Assembly (NCBI GenBank): GCA_013399305.1
Contig: VXAI01000096.1
Location: forward strand, 866,849-930,848
Length of the DNA: 64,000 nucleotides
Direction of reading: 5' to 3'
From: Rostratula benghalensis
Taxonomy: Eukaryota > Chordata > Aves > Charadriiformes > Rostratulidae
In this document: piece by piece, positions 1 through 12,300 of the stretch
Layout: each line of letters begins with the position of its first letter
Position numbering within the stretch: position 1 is the first letter of the stretch
The notes under the pieces: generated by a model
The model's input: only the letters and a program-made list of their open reading frames with translations
What the model was told of the DNA's origin: nothing
Databases searched by the model: none
Translations under genes and position numbers: made by a program

Positions 1-153
1 CCTTCGCCTCCCCCTGAAGGGCTCTGTCAACAGGAAATAATCTGATTTGTTTTGACCGGGGGTTTCTCCAGGGAGTACTGACATGGTTCCTGCCCATCAG
101 CTGCGCTGCTCAGCTCCACCATCCCAGGATGAAAGGCACCAAGTCAATGTAAT

Positions 154-224
154 ATTCATTCACTTCCTCTTCCCTCCTTCATTCATTTCTTCATCCATTC
201 ATCTGCTTCATTCACATTTCCCCG
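154..224. repeat. degenerate (TTCA)n tetranucleotide repeat
   Basis: ATTCATTC, TTCATTCATT and TCCATTCATC units recur here, interrupted by pyrimidine-rich segments. This looks like an old, decayed tetranucleotide microsatellite. No gene context is visible. Confidence 0.6.
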
Positions 225-3200
225 GCGCTTTAATGAGCAGCGCTTACCCTCAGTCCTGCAGAGCCTTCCCCTGGTAAGCTCTTGGCTGCAGATGGCTGTC
301 TTCAGGCTTATTTATTCTGCAGAGCAAACCTCGCTGTGGCTGAGGGTGGTCACATTGTACCCAGCTGGTCACCTGGGTCTCTAAAGCCCATGCAGATCCC
401 CCAGGTTTTGCTATTCCATCCTTCCCGTTTTGATGGCCAACGTCCTGCTGTCAGAGACTCATTCAGCGGGGACAAGCGGTTGATAACCCCCCTGCGAGCA
501 CCAGGCTTGGGCCAGGGGAGCAGAGCTGTGGGCCAGCAGTTACAGGGTAAGGGGCTTGGGTTGTGAGGGGTGACAAGCTGCGTGCAGGGGCAGAAGCAAG
601 AGGCACATGCAAGCTCCTGGTTTTAGGGATTTTCCTCAGATAACGTGGCTCATCTCTCCTGTTGCCCAGTTTTGGGCACTCGCAGGGTATACATGGGGGG
701 AGTGTGTATTTCAGTGCCCTTTTTTTAACCACCCCAGAGAAGGTTTGGTGTTTTTTCCCCCCGACATACAGACATTTCTCTTGAAGAAAATACGATGCCT
801 GAATAGTGGCTGGGTACAAATAAAAAAAATTAAAAAAAAAAAAAAAGAAGATAAAAAGGTGAAAACTAAATTTTCCTGCCCATGATCTCACTGGTGGAAA
901 ACGATCCTTTCCTTCCCCAGCCCGAAGCATGCTTTTGCTGTGCGTGCTGTACTCCATCGCTCTCCAAATAGCTAAATGCATTTCTGAACCAAAGGAAGCA
1001 AACAGAAAACATCCGTTCTCTGTATAATGGAGAAAGCTTTCTCTTTTGTTCCCTGCTTTTTATCGAGTATCTGCTGCCATTATTGTTACTCACTGGGTTA
1101 TTACCTCCGAGTGGCTACTTCCACCAGCATGAGCTGGTTTATTGTCTCCTCAGAGCAATTATGGATTGGGATAATTCCTGCCATGCTGTTTCATTGTGTA
1201 AGGATTCGCTGTGCTCTCTGGACAAGGTAACTTGAGGTGATTTGTGCTGCTGAGTTACCCATCAAGTTAATTAGGAGGGGGCAGCTGGTGTCCCGCCGTG
1301 TGCTGGGACAGAAGGATCAGCAGAGGCTGAGCCCAGGCATCTCCTCAGTGTGAGAAGTATTCAAAGGAAAATTTGTTCAGTGGAAGAGAGACTGGGGTTA
1401 GGTTTATTTCTAGGACTAGTTCATCTTTATTTACTGGTTGACAAAATGTCGGCCAACATGTCCTCCTTCCAAGTGTGCAGGACCCCATTGCTGTGTGGTG
1501 CAGAGAAGACCGGAGCTGTCTTGTTCATTGCTTGCATCTGGGAGGTCATTTGGTTCCATGTCCTGTGCTGCAAAGATAAGAGGAGGAGTGCATTTTGTGT
1601 TCTGTGTGGGATTTCCCCTTAGAACTGCCTCACCTTGCTGGCTGGAGAGGGGGAATGAGATGAAAATGTTTCTCTGAAGTTTAAAACTGAGACCTTCTCC
1701 TGGGCCTCGCACATCTGTGGAGATCAGAGCCTCGGTGCTGTTGGGCTGCCTCTTTGAACCAAGGGGGAGTTTCACCCCAGGCAGGAACATGCACCTGGCT
1801 CCGTGTTTGAGGGCTCAGCCTGCAGCTTGCAAAAGTACCTGGTTATTTTTATTCCTTTGATACTCGATCTACTCTCAAAATAACTTACTTATTTTCTCTT
1901 TAACTCCTTAGGAATAAAAAAACCCCAAAAATATGCCAAGCCCCCTCAACTGCACAAGAGGTGCTGGGTCACCCCTCTCACAGCCCTGCAACTGAAGCCA
2001 TGGTTGGTGCAGGGCTTTTTCTGAAGGTGTGAGGGTTTTGTCCTGCTCTGCATGGGATTTGCAGTCCAGGTACTCAGGTTAGTAACAATGTGTTCATACA
2101 TTCATTTGCTAGCAAATAAATGCAAAAACGTGGTACTTTCAAGCACTGTCTAAGGCCCTGCCAAACACAGTTTTCCCACAGTTGGTAACCTGTGGATTAG
2201 GAAACTCTTATTTTTATTTATTATTAAGAGTGCACAATAAGGACAGATTAACATGAAACTATAATGCTATCACATGCTCTTAAAATCCTCTATGCCAAGA
2301 TCCCATCCAAGTTCAGCACAAGTAGCAATGGGCTTTTCTAAGGAGGCTTGATGGTAAGAAGGCTTTTTTTTTCTTGCTGTCTTAGAAAATGTAACTAGGA
2401 AGGTTGAATTTCTGGGATTGGTTATATGTACATAAATCAGTGCAAAAGGCATTGTTCAGTTATTTACCCCATTAAGCTTGGCCCTCCATACCCACAGAAA
2501 TCTCTGGCTGTCTGGACTGCACCTGACACAGAGAAGTCCTGCTGGACCTGCTTACTGGAGCTCCTCTTGGATTTGATATTAAGCCCATGCCCTGGACTAG
2601 GTCAGTATTTGCCCATTTCACTGTTTTCTTGTGCAGGGCATGGCTTCACACTTACTGTGCTATTCACACCTGGCCCATCTGAACTCTCAGGTACCCCTTC
2701 TGCAAGAAACTGATGGTTCAAACTGCTCTGAATCAGACAAAAACTTCACCCCATTTCCCTTCACCCTGGGAAATGTTGGTTTGGAGTACAGGGACCAGGT
2801 AGGAAGCTACCTCTCCCCTGCTCCTCTCTGCTCTGCTTCCTGTTCAGCTGAGGCTCTAAGGGTCTTGAAATCCACCCCAAAGTTTCAAAGCAATCTTCCT
2901 TGTGTCCTCCCTTTTTGGGCTGTGTTCCCAGAGCACAGGGAAACAGTGGTCACTCACAGAGCATATTGCCCTCGGAATTATGGTGACAGCATCTGGGGAC
3001 CTGTAGGACAGCATTGCCTTTCCTGATGGGGAGGCAGACAACTGGCAGAAGCTTACAAGTCTTGAGTCATGGTGCTGTCCCTGCTGCCTCCTTTTGCCAT
3101 CAGTGGCGTGAGTCAAACTCCCCTTTTCTGATCAGAAAATTTCCTGGACCAAAGTCTCACAGCCACCCTTTCCATCCCAGAGTGCCTCCTGAGTGACCCA

Positions 3201-6096
3201 TCTGCATTCGTGGAAGTAGTTCTACCAGGTCCTGGTGGCATTTGTAATAAATATCTGCATTTTGTGAGGAAATACCCTGTTTAAATATAGGGTGATATTA
3301 ACTCCGTCTTCTTTGTGTTCCCCCATATTCCCGAGCTCCGTTCACCAGCCCTGGCCCCTGAGACAGCTCTGCTGAAAGCAAATATGTCAGTCTTCATTGC
3401 ACAGGGAATATTTTAAGGCTCTGAAAACAAAGTTTATTATAGCAAAGCTGCCAAAAGTGTAACCACTGCCATGCTAAAATATCCTCTCCTCCTACATTTG
3501 TAACGTGGGAGTCTTTTATATCCTCTTTACTGCTGCTGAACCATACATTTGTCTTGGCAGCAGATGTATATAGACTGGGGCCTATTTCAGTGTCATGCAA
3601 AAGAGCTCTTAGGTTAAAGATATATTACAGCTTACTGGAAGGCTTGAAATTAACTGTGTGATGATGCCACATGAAGATAAAGAACCAGCAATTTTATTGA
3701 ATTGTGATTTTATCCATATGGGCTGAAGGCTTGAACTGTGTTAACGTCTCCAAAGGTCTCTATTTGCCAAAATCACTATTAAGTTTTGGGCAACTAGGTG
3801 GAGATGGGAAAAAGGGACCTTGTTTAACTGTTTCCAGAAAAGCACTGCTGCCTTTTCCACCATATAGGAGTAACCTAAAGAGAAGGCAGCCAAAACACAG
3901 CCCCTGCTCAAGCCACTGCTGGCTATTGCAGGGGCTTCAGGGAGGCCATCCGCTTCCTCTGCTCTCAGGCGCGGTGGCAGGAAAGACTCAGTCAGTCCCT
4001 ATGAAGCTCTGCTGTGGTTATTATTAATACCAAGCCCATAAATGTTAGTACTTCAGTGGCCAAATTCCTCTGTGGTGCTGACAGAGCTCTTACAGCCCTC
4101 GCATTTAAGCAGCAGCACCGAAGGTGTCCTCGGATGGCCCAGCATTTCCTCGGGTGTCTGGCAGTGGCAGGCAAATGGTTAATGATGGAAAAATATGTAT
4201 AAGTTTAGGGGAATTTTTTTTTTTTTTTTAATATATGGGTTTTGCTTCACATCTGAGCTCTTGGCACAGTGTTCCCCGCCTCTAATCACACCTTATAACT
4301 GCAGTTTAAATCAAAACCCGCAAGGCTGGACCAGTTGGATCCAGTTCCTATTAAGCCATTTGATCTGCAACTGAGCAGATTTGCTGTCACCACGCCAGTC
4401 CCCTGCCTGCGCCTCTACAGCCTGCCTTTCCCCACTCAGTGCGGGGGAATCCACGAAATGCAGGGTATTTCACGGGCCCGTTCCCCCTGCACCATCTCTC
4501 TCCCCCTCTCGCCCCCTCCCCGAGCAGCCGGATGCTGAAGCTGCGCTGGCGCTAAAAGCTTTGGCCATTTAATAGGTCCGGGGGAAAAAAAAAAAAAATA
4601 AAATCCAAGTTAAAGCAAAATCCCCTTTTTGTTCTTGACTGTAATTTGTTCGAACGTTAACCCCTGGAAGAGGTTGGTTGGTGGTTTTGCTATTAAGGGC
4701 ACTCTGCAGCCGTGAACGGCTATCTGGCTGCCTTTAATAAAAGATGAGGTCTCCTCCTCTCTGTGGTGCATCCCTTCTCCTAGAGACCAGCAGCTGGAAC
4801 CACAGCTGATAACATTGCCTGGGCCCTGTTTTGCTCTCTGCTGGTATTAGTAAAGAAGCCCTGATTTTATAGACTTAAAAAAAAAGTCACTGTTTATTCC
4901 TTAAATTCATGCACCCGCTGATGCACGTATTCGCAATAGGAAGGAAACGGTCCCAGGCACAATCTCAGCTGCCTCTGTCCTGTCCATTGCTGCTCCCAGC
5001 ACCCTGGCTGGAGGAGAGAGGGGAGCAATGGCTCAGCATCCAGGACTGCATCACCAGCCTTCTGGTTTAGCTCCTTTTTGCAGCCATTTTGAACACTGAA
5101 TAAAGCAGGAAAAACAGCATGCAGCCATATAAATCCAAGCCGGTCTCCTAAGTCAGATGTGTTTGAAAGTGGAATTGCAGCTGTGACAGGGAAGGATTCA
5201 CTAGCATTTCCTGTCTTTTTTTAAAATCAATCAGTTGAAAAGCACTGGTTGGGGTGGGAAGCTTATTTGTGTGAAATTATTGAGGACATACTCTATTAAT
5301 GGGATTTTTTTTTTTTCTTTCCCTTCATATCTCACTGAACTGCACAAGACAGCTGCCGACTTTGAACTCTGAATCCCCATTCAAGGACTCTGAGCTCCTG
5401 AGGTTGATTTTACCACTTCAGTAATAGGGAAAATTATGTGAATTGGTGGCAGAAGAAGATTGTATGATGAGTGAAGAGAAATAAGGCTCCAGAGCCAGGC
5501 TACTGCTTGAGACAAGGCTGCGGCAGGCGACGGCACCCAGCTCTCCCAGCAGAGACGGCTGCAGTGAAATAACCTAAAAGGCCCTGGTCAAAATTAATTG
5601 AGTTAATTAATTGAGCAGCTGTGGCATCTTCTCTGCATGCCCTGGCTCTTAGTCCTCCTCTCCAGGGAGAGGGAGTGCAGTCAAAGTCATTTATTGGTAA
5701 TGCTGGTTCTGTGAAGGAGAGGTTGTCACGTTCAGTGTCCCATCATCTCTCAAATGATCAGGCATCACAGGTGTCTGAGCCTCAGCTGGGACTGAGGAAT
5801 TTTAACCCTTGTGACATTTTCTACACGCAGAGAATTGAGAGAAGGAAATATTCTGGAGAGTTTCGACATTAGTGTCTGCAGAGGGATAATGTCTCCCCTG
5901 CTGCAAGCCCAGGTTGGCACCTGCAAGGGGGAGAGTGGGCTGGGTGCACAGTGTGCTTCAAACTCCTCAAAAATGGTGTAAACCTGGATCTTCACTTTCC
6001 TTTTTTTAGATGCAGCAGCTCAGGTCCTGCTCTGGAAGTCACTGGGTTGCGCATCAGACACAGAGCTGAAGGAAACGCTGCTGCTGGCTCATGGAA

Positions 6097-6119
6097 GGGG
6101 CTTTGGGGTGGGGTGGGGG
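6097..6119 (+). other. G-quadruplex motif
   Basis: Four runs of four or five G are separated by loops of 5, 1 and 1 nt, and the last run is followed by a T run. This fits the standard G4 pattern with short loops. No promoter or gene is seen nearby. Confidence 0.6.
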
Positions 6120-6298
6120 TTTTTTTTCAGCCAACCCATTCAGGAAAGAATAAGCTTTTATTTTCTCAGCCATCACTTTTTGCAGCATGTGTCAAGCTAA
6201 CAATGGCTGGATATTCCTCTGAGGCTGTAAAATAAGCTCATTCATCCTTTCTCTCTATTTGTTGTAGGGAGAATAAAACAGCGACAACAAAAAAATTT

Positions 6299-6317
6299 AA
6301 AAAAAAAAAAAAAAAAA
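6299..6317. repeat. A19 homopolymer
   Basis: An uninterrupted run of 19 A follows an A-rich AATAAAACAG segment. It could be a decayed retroposon tail, but no retroposed gene is recognisable upstream and no target-site duplication is evident. Confidence 0.6.
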
Positions 6318-9045
6318 GAGACAAACCCACTGAGCTACTGTTTGGTCTCCAGATGGAGTCTGTGGTACAGCACCAGCAGCCAAGCACCACTTTGGGTCAA
6401 ACATGAAGGCAACGTGCTGTTTGTGTTCACTGCATGGATGCAGGGCGAGGGAGAAGGAAGGAATGTCAGTGGGAGCCTCTTGTGGGCTCCTTCTCACCAA
6501 GGGGAGCCTCCCTCCCGCTGCCTTTGCTGGAGCTCTGTAATTTCCAGCAGGATCATGTTAACCACGGACCGTGCACGGAGCAGGGCTGGGGTTTCAGTCC
6601 ATGGCCCCCTTCCCGTTGAGTCAGGGCTGAATCTCCAGCCCGCTTTTGGTGGAGGTGGTGGTGGGACCTCAACCTGCATCAACGGGGGGGATGGACGGGG
6701 GATGCTGTCACTTGGCTTTGAGACCTGATGTTGCATGGCACTGAGGTGCAGCAGAGGTCAGGAGGAGAAGGTAACAAAGTGACATCTATGTCTTTGGAAA
6801 GAGAGGCAGCAAACAAGTGACTCCCTGCAAAAGGGCTTGGTGGAGGAGTTTGGATGCTACCCTAAAACCCCATGATAGTGATAGGTGAGGGCAAAGTCTC
6901 TAGTGTGACTGCAGGATGAGGACCGCAGCAATGCAAACAGCTTTTCCTGCCAGGAGCAAAATGCTAGAGAAAGTATATCCAAGCATTTAGAAAATGGTGT
7001 GGGATTTTCTGGGAAAAGTGTGCATTAGTACATGGCCATCCTGGAGAGCCACAGGAGCAGCAGTTGTGTAGCTGCAATTAGAGGTGAGTGTGCGTTGACA
7101 CAAGACCTGATCCAGTTGCAGCCCAAATTTCAGAGATTGTGAGCAACCACTGAAAACCTGGTGGCCACTCTTAGCTGAAATGCAAACCTTGTGAAAAATT
7201 AGGTGAACTCATTGGCACTCAGATAAAGGCACTTAAAACAAGGGTGTCTTGTCACTTGTAAGGTGTCTCTGTTTGACGCCAAGCTCTGCCTGTGTCACTT
7301 CGCACTGGAGACCGTGCTGATGGGTTTGAACTTTCTAGGGGGAAATGAGGTTGTGGGTGATTAAAATAAAGGCAAAAGTTTGGAGAAGAAATAGTCTTGA
7401 AGAAGGATTGGCCTAGACTGGACTGGATTGGAGGATCAGGATTAACCTTCACCCCCTACTTCCACCCACTTTCCATGGATATTCCAAGAAACACCAGCTC
7501 TCATTGGTGCTGCATCTGTCTTGAAACTCTTGAGTTATCAGACCTCAATTCTCACCCCACTTTCCAGGTTTAAGGAGATGCTTTATCTTGACTAATCTGG
7601 AATAACCCATCAGCACAGTGGCTTTTCCAGCATGGAGGTCTGGCCAGAGCTGCTTGGTTTAGAGATGCAGTCCAAAAGCAGGAATCATGCCTGGGAGAAG
7701 AAAGACTCACAGGAATGGTTGAAGAAGGGAAGGACTGGAAACAGAGATCCTTCGTGTCCTTTCAGCAGGTTCAAGGCCTATTATTTGGTGTGTTTTACTA
7801 GTTCAAAAGCAGAGCAACCATTCATCCTGCTGAATTCCTCCCAAATTCTCTGGTCATAGCATGGACAGAATGAATGCCAGCAGCTGGAAGACTGAAATAG
7901 CAGCTACCATTGCTTAAGCCCCACTGATTTTTCCTGTGGTTTTTCTGTGTCCTTTAATCTCCAGTAAATAATCCCTCACTTCCTTGTGGTCTTTCTAATT
8001 CCATGCTCTGTGCCGGTGCTTCCTGTAAACAGTGGGGCTGGTGGCCCATGCATGGCCACTGCCATGTAATTGAGGCTCTGCCCAGCCACGCAAAGGGCAT
8101 GTGACAGGGCTGTTTTTCAGGCTGGATGTGGCCATGTCCAAGGGCTAAATAATGGAAATGCCTGATTCTCCTCTCCAGCCAGCCAGTCAGAAGTCAGGGC
8201 TGGCTCTGATGAAGCTGGTGAATAATACAGGTGTAAAACCAGCACGTGTGAGAGCATCAGGTCCTGGCACCCAATTAATTGTGCTGTCTGGCCTCCAGGG
8301 ATCATGATTAGGCCAGTGCTTGAAAGCAAAATTGGACTAAATTATGTAAAATTAGGCCCTTCCGTAGGTTTGCAGAGGTGCTTGCTCTCCTGTGCAGGAG
8401 CCATGTCCTATGCAGATGCCATGACCAGACCTTGCTTAGCCTTTAGTTGACCCATCTCTGGTCTAAAATTAAAGAAAGAGATGAAGGGCCTGTGCTGAAT
8501 GAAGGCCTTTCCTGATGTTTGTCCTTTGCACTCTTGTAGGTTAGAGAGCTCTAGATCCCCTGGGGCACTTTGATAGCAAGGGAGCTTGAGAAGACATTTT
8601 TCTGATCAAAATACCTTCAGCTGCTTTATGGCTCCTGGAGCTGTAAGATTTGGGAATCAGATACCCATCCTCAAGCCTAAGATAATTAATTTTTCCTGGG
8701 TGCATTTTTGTTAAACAGATGGTGGATCAAAGAGGGTTGCGAGAAGAGCTGGGATGGGCTTTTTGAGTGGCACAGCTTTTCCTGCTGTCTCAAAGTTCAT
8801 TTCTCTGAGTTTCTGTTGACCAGTGGATCTCTCCACAGATACCAAATTATCCAACAATTTTTGCAGGAACATCTTTGCCACAGGCATGTCTTGGGCTCTC
8901 ACTTGTGCTTGTCCTGGCCATCCTTGTACATGGGGTGTCTGCATGTGTCCAGCTCAAAGATGATGGGGTGAGTGTGTGTGTGGAGGTCATTCTGGAGATG
9001 GATGTGTGCAATCCTACCAGCCCTGCCAATATTTGCTACTTGCAA

Positions 9046-9345
9046 CATTGAGGGAGGGACTTTTTATCAGAGAGTGCAGTGATGGGACAAGGGTTAATAG
9101 TTTTAAACTGAAGGAGGGGAGATTTAAATTAGGTATTAGGAAGAAATTCTTTACTGGTGAAACACTGGAACAGGTTGCCCAGAGAAGCTGTGGCTACCCC
9201 ATCCCTGGAAGTGTTCAATACCAGGCTGGATGGGGCTTTGAGCAACCTGGGCTAGTGGGAGGTGTCCCTGCCCATGGCAGGGGGGTTGGAACTCAATGAT
9301 CTTTAAGATCCCTTCCAGCTCTAACCATACTGTGATTCTATGATT
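9046..9345 (+). mobile_element. CR1 LINE, truncated 3' end
   Basis: About 300 bp match the classic avian CR1 3' region in order: the GGTTTTAAACTGAA-like segment, GAGATTTAAATTAGG, AGGAAGAAATTCTTTACT, the CAGGTTGCCCAGAGAAGC block, CCCATCCCTGGAAGTGTTCA, GGGGCTTTGAGCAACCTGG, CCCTGCCCATGGCAGGGGGG, AAGATCCCTTCCAGCTC, and the terminal TGATTCTATGATT octamer repeats. CR1 is the dominant non-LTR retrotransposon of birds and is normally 5'-truncated, as here. A short segment usually found after TTCTTTACT (the GTGAGGGTGGTGAG-like stretch) is reduced to GGTGAA, so this copy carries a small internal deletion. It has no coding capacity. Confidence 0.95.
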
Positions 9346-12300
9346 AATGCTTACATATTTACAGCAAGACATATCCATAAGAGGGGTCTTATAACCAGGC
9401 AATTAACATGTGCTCCTTCCCAGCATGGCTGCTTCCAGAAATCTCCAGGTTTTGATCTGGTGGCTATACAAGTAAGCCACAATTTATATATTTTCTTTTC
9501 ATAAGCTCTCCCAGCCAAGCTGTGACAGCTGAGGGAAACCTGCTCAGTCTTTCAGCATTAATATCTCAATTATCAGAGCACTGGCTTCTTCCTCATGAGG
9601 ATTGTGTGTGTGTGTTGGCACTCCTTAAAGTATTTTCGGAGCTGAAGCATAAGAAGGGATTCATCTTGGTGTGGTACGGGGGGCACTGGAGAAAATGCCA
9701 GGAGGGAAAGGCCAAACTCTATTTGTGTCATTTAATACCACTTAACATCTGCCACCTTCCTTAGAAAGGGGGAGTCAACAGCAAATATATAGTAGAGCTG
9801 AGTTTTCCCATTAAATGCTAACAACCCGACTGTACCTCACTGTGGAGCTTGTATGGTAGGGAACTGCATGCATCCTGCAGCTGGCTGATGTGCTGAGACA
9901 CGCAGGGGGTACCTGCTCTGTGTGCTCTGGTGTTGAATAAAGGAAGCCGGGGCTGGGGAGTGGGGGATGATGGAAGGGATCAGGTGGGAAGTTTGGGTTT
10001 CTGGCTGCCCACACAGCTCCAGTGTGACCAAATGTTGTCAGGAGCAATCCCGGAGCATCCCATGAAGATCAGATTGGGGGAGGGCTGGGAATTGCTGGCT
10101 TTTTTCATGACTACCTTTCCCTTGCAAAGTAGTCGTCACATTATGACTAGGCTTAGCTGTTGGCTGAAGCAGAGGCGAATGCAAAATCAGAAAAAAGTCT
10201 CCTACAAGCTGTTAGATCTTTCCCTAAGTTCTCTTGAAAGCATCACAGGTGTAGAAGAAATTACCCCATTCCATATGTATTTATGCCTGCTCTCGTGGAT
10301 CTCCCTGGCCTCGGGCTGACCATGTGCTTCCACCACGACATTTTTTCCAATGGTGGGGATGTGAGAAGCCTTGAGAGGGACAGAAAGGTTTTGCCCGAAC
10401 AGCAGTAGGAGCCCTTGAGATCTGAAGCCAATAATCCTCGCCTGGAGCTGGTCCCTTTGGCTTCAGGCACTGCTGAGTTTGCTGGTGGAGAAAACCGCTG
10501 CATTAGATGAAACCACCGTTAAAGGAGACTTCACAAAAGTGAATAGCTAGTGGTCAAAAAGAGCTGCCAGACTCCTGGTTTCTCAGTAACTAATAAAAGT
10601 GCTTTTTTAACACAATTAATGTGATGTCTTGCTAAAGTCTGAAGGAAATTGGAATTGAGACATTTGTATTTTGACAGACTCTGTGGAAAACTTCTGTTCA
10701 GACTGGTAGGAATGAAACCAATAAATTTCTGAAGAAACTTTCTGAATTCAGCCTTCAAGATAATAGATAGGCTGTTCTGACTGCGGATAAATAAACTCTG
10801 TTTTTATAAGTGTTTAAAGACCTTCGGGATGACGAAGTGGAACATACTTCAAGTCTCCAAAGATGGGAAGTGGCTTCTGAGTCAAATGCCCTCCCGTGCC
10901 AGGGCTCGTATTTTAGACTGAGATCACTCTTTTGTGACTTGTTGACAGGTTTTTTGTTGTCCTTTTGAAGAAAAAAAGGGAAAACGTCCCAGGCTGAAAA
11001 TAGCTATGAAACGTTCCCCAATTGGCCAACCTGTTCTTCAAGAAAACTTCCCAGGGAACATAAAGCTCCAGCTGCAGCCCTGAAAATGGTGGATAAGAAA
11101 TGGCATGCCGGGTGATGATCGGGGTATAAACAACCTTTTTTGGGGTGACAACAGCTCCTGCCTGACTATTGCTCATCTCTTATCTCATAATGAAGGTGAC
11201 CACCTGAAGGAAGCAAAGAAGGTAGGTAGGTTGATTCCCACCAGGAAATGCTTAGAGAATGGACTCTCAAGGTGGAAGCAACTCACTCCCTTATTGTCTC
11301 CCCTTCTAGTGAAGAGCAACCCTACTTGCACTTCCCGTCCTCTGTGGCAGCAGCCACAGCCCTCCCAAAGGCCAGTGGTGAAAAGGCTGGATCAGAGCTC
11401 ATCACCCTTGGGAGAGCAGGGCAGGTCTCTGCGTTTGTGGAAGGTCAAGGCTTAGCTCTGCAAATGAAACCAAAACAGATGCAACCCAGAGCCACGGGTG
11501 GTAAGCAACACTGAAGGGTTAGCACCAAGCTTTGTTTGTTGTCTTCTGTGTATCTATCAGCTCATGTGAACTCTTGGATGTGTTGGGTAGAGGCCAGCAG
11601 CGTATGCTTTATTTGAAATGTAAAATCACGTTTCTGGAGGAAGAGAGAGGTGAGTCATGTGTACAGGGTAGAGCCCAAACTGGGCTGATGGGCTCCAAAT
11701 GGATGTGGGTGCTTGCCCATGGCCAAAGAATGGTCCTGGCAGAAGGGCAGCAAGGTGGAGCAATGTGCTTCAAGGCCAAATGCCAGTGAGATGGCCAAGT
11801 TGCTGAGGCTTGGAGAAGAGGCACCAGAGCATTTCAAGGGCTGGCTCAAGGAGCTCCATGTCGCTGGTTTCTCAAAGAGAAAAGGAAGGGAGAGCAAGTC
11901 AGGGCTTGTGATGTACAAAGTAATGAAAATCAGGGAGTGATGGGATTTAGGAGGCAAAGTCTTACACGATGGCTGGAAATGGGCACCCTGTGAATTCAGC
12001 CTGTGAATAAGGCTCTATTATTTAAAAGTTGTGAATCAGGGAAGTAACTTAGTGAAGCTTGTGCTGATCCCTTGCTGCTGAGAATGTTTTGATCCAGACT
12101 GAGCCCTCCCCCCATAGCAGATGCTCTAATTCACGTGGAAATGAATTCAGGTCTGAGCTGCCCTGGGGAGGAGCTTTGGATGCTGCAGCAACTCATCCTG
12201 CCTTCAAGACTGGATTAGGGAAAGGTTGTCCTTGCCAAGGAGCCCAGGGAGAGCAGCGGAGGGTCTGAAGGAGGTGCTGAGGCTTTGACTCATGTGCAGA

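Larger units (their letters stand above)
1..9045. other. intergenic or intronic DNA without recognisable genes
   Basis: I see no exon, RNA gene or clear transposon in this stretch. The open frames are short, overlap on both strands and show no domain I recognise. Contents worth noting are a degenerate (TTCA)n tract near 154-224, a run of 19 A at 6299-6317, a G-quadruplex motif at 6097-6119, and several short T or A runs (for example near 4215 and 5308). It could be intergenic or part of a large intron of a gene beyond the left edge; the sequence does not decide. Confidence 0.6.
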
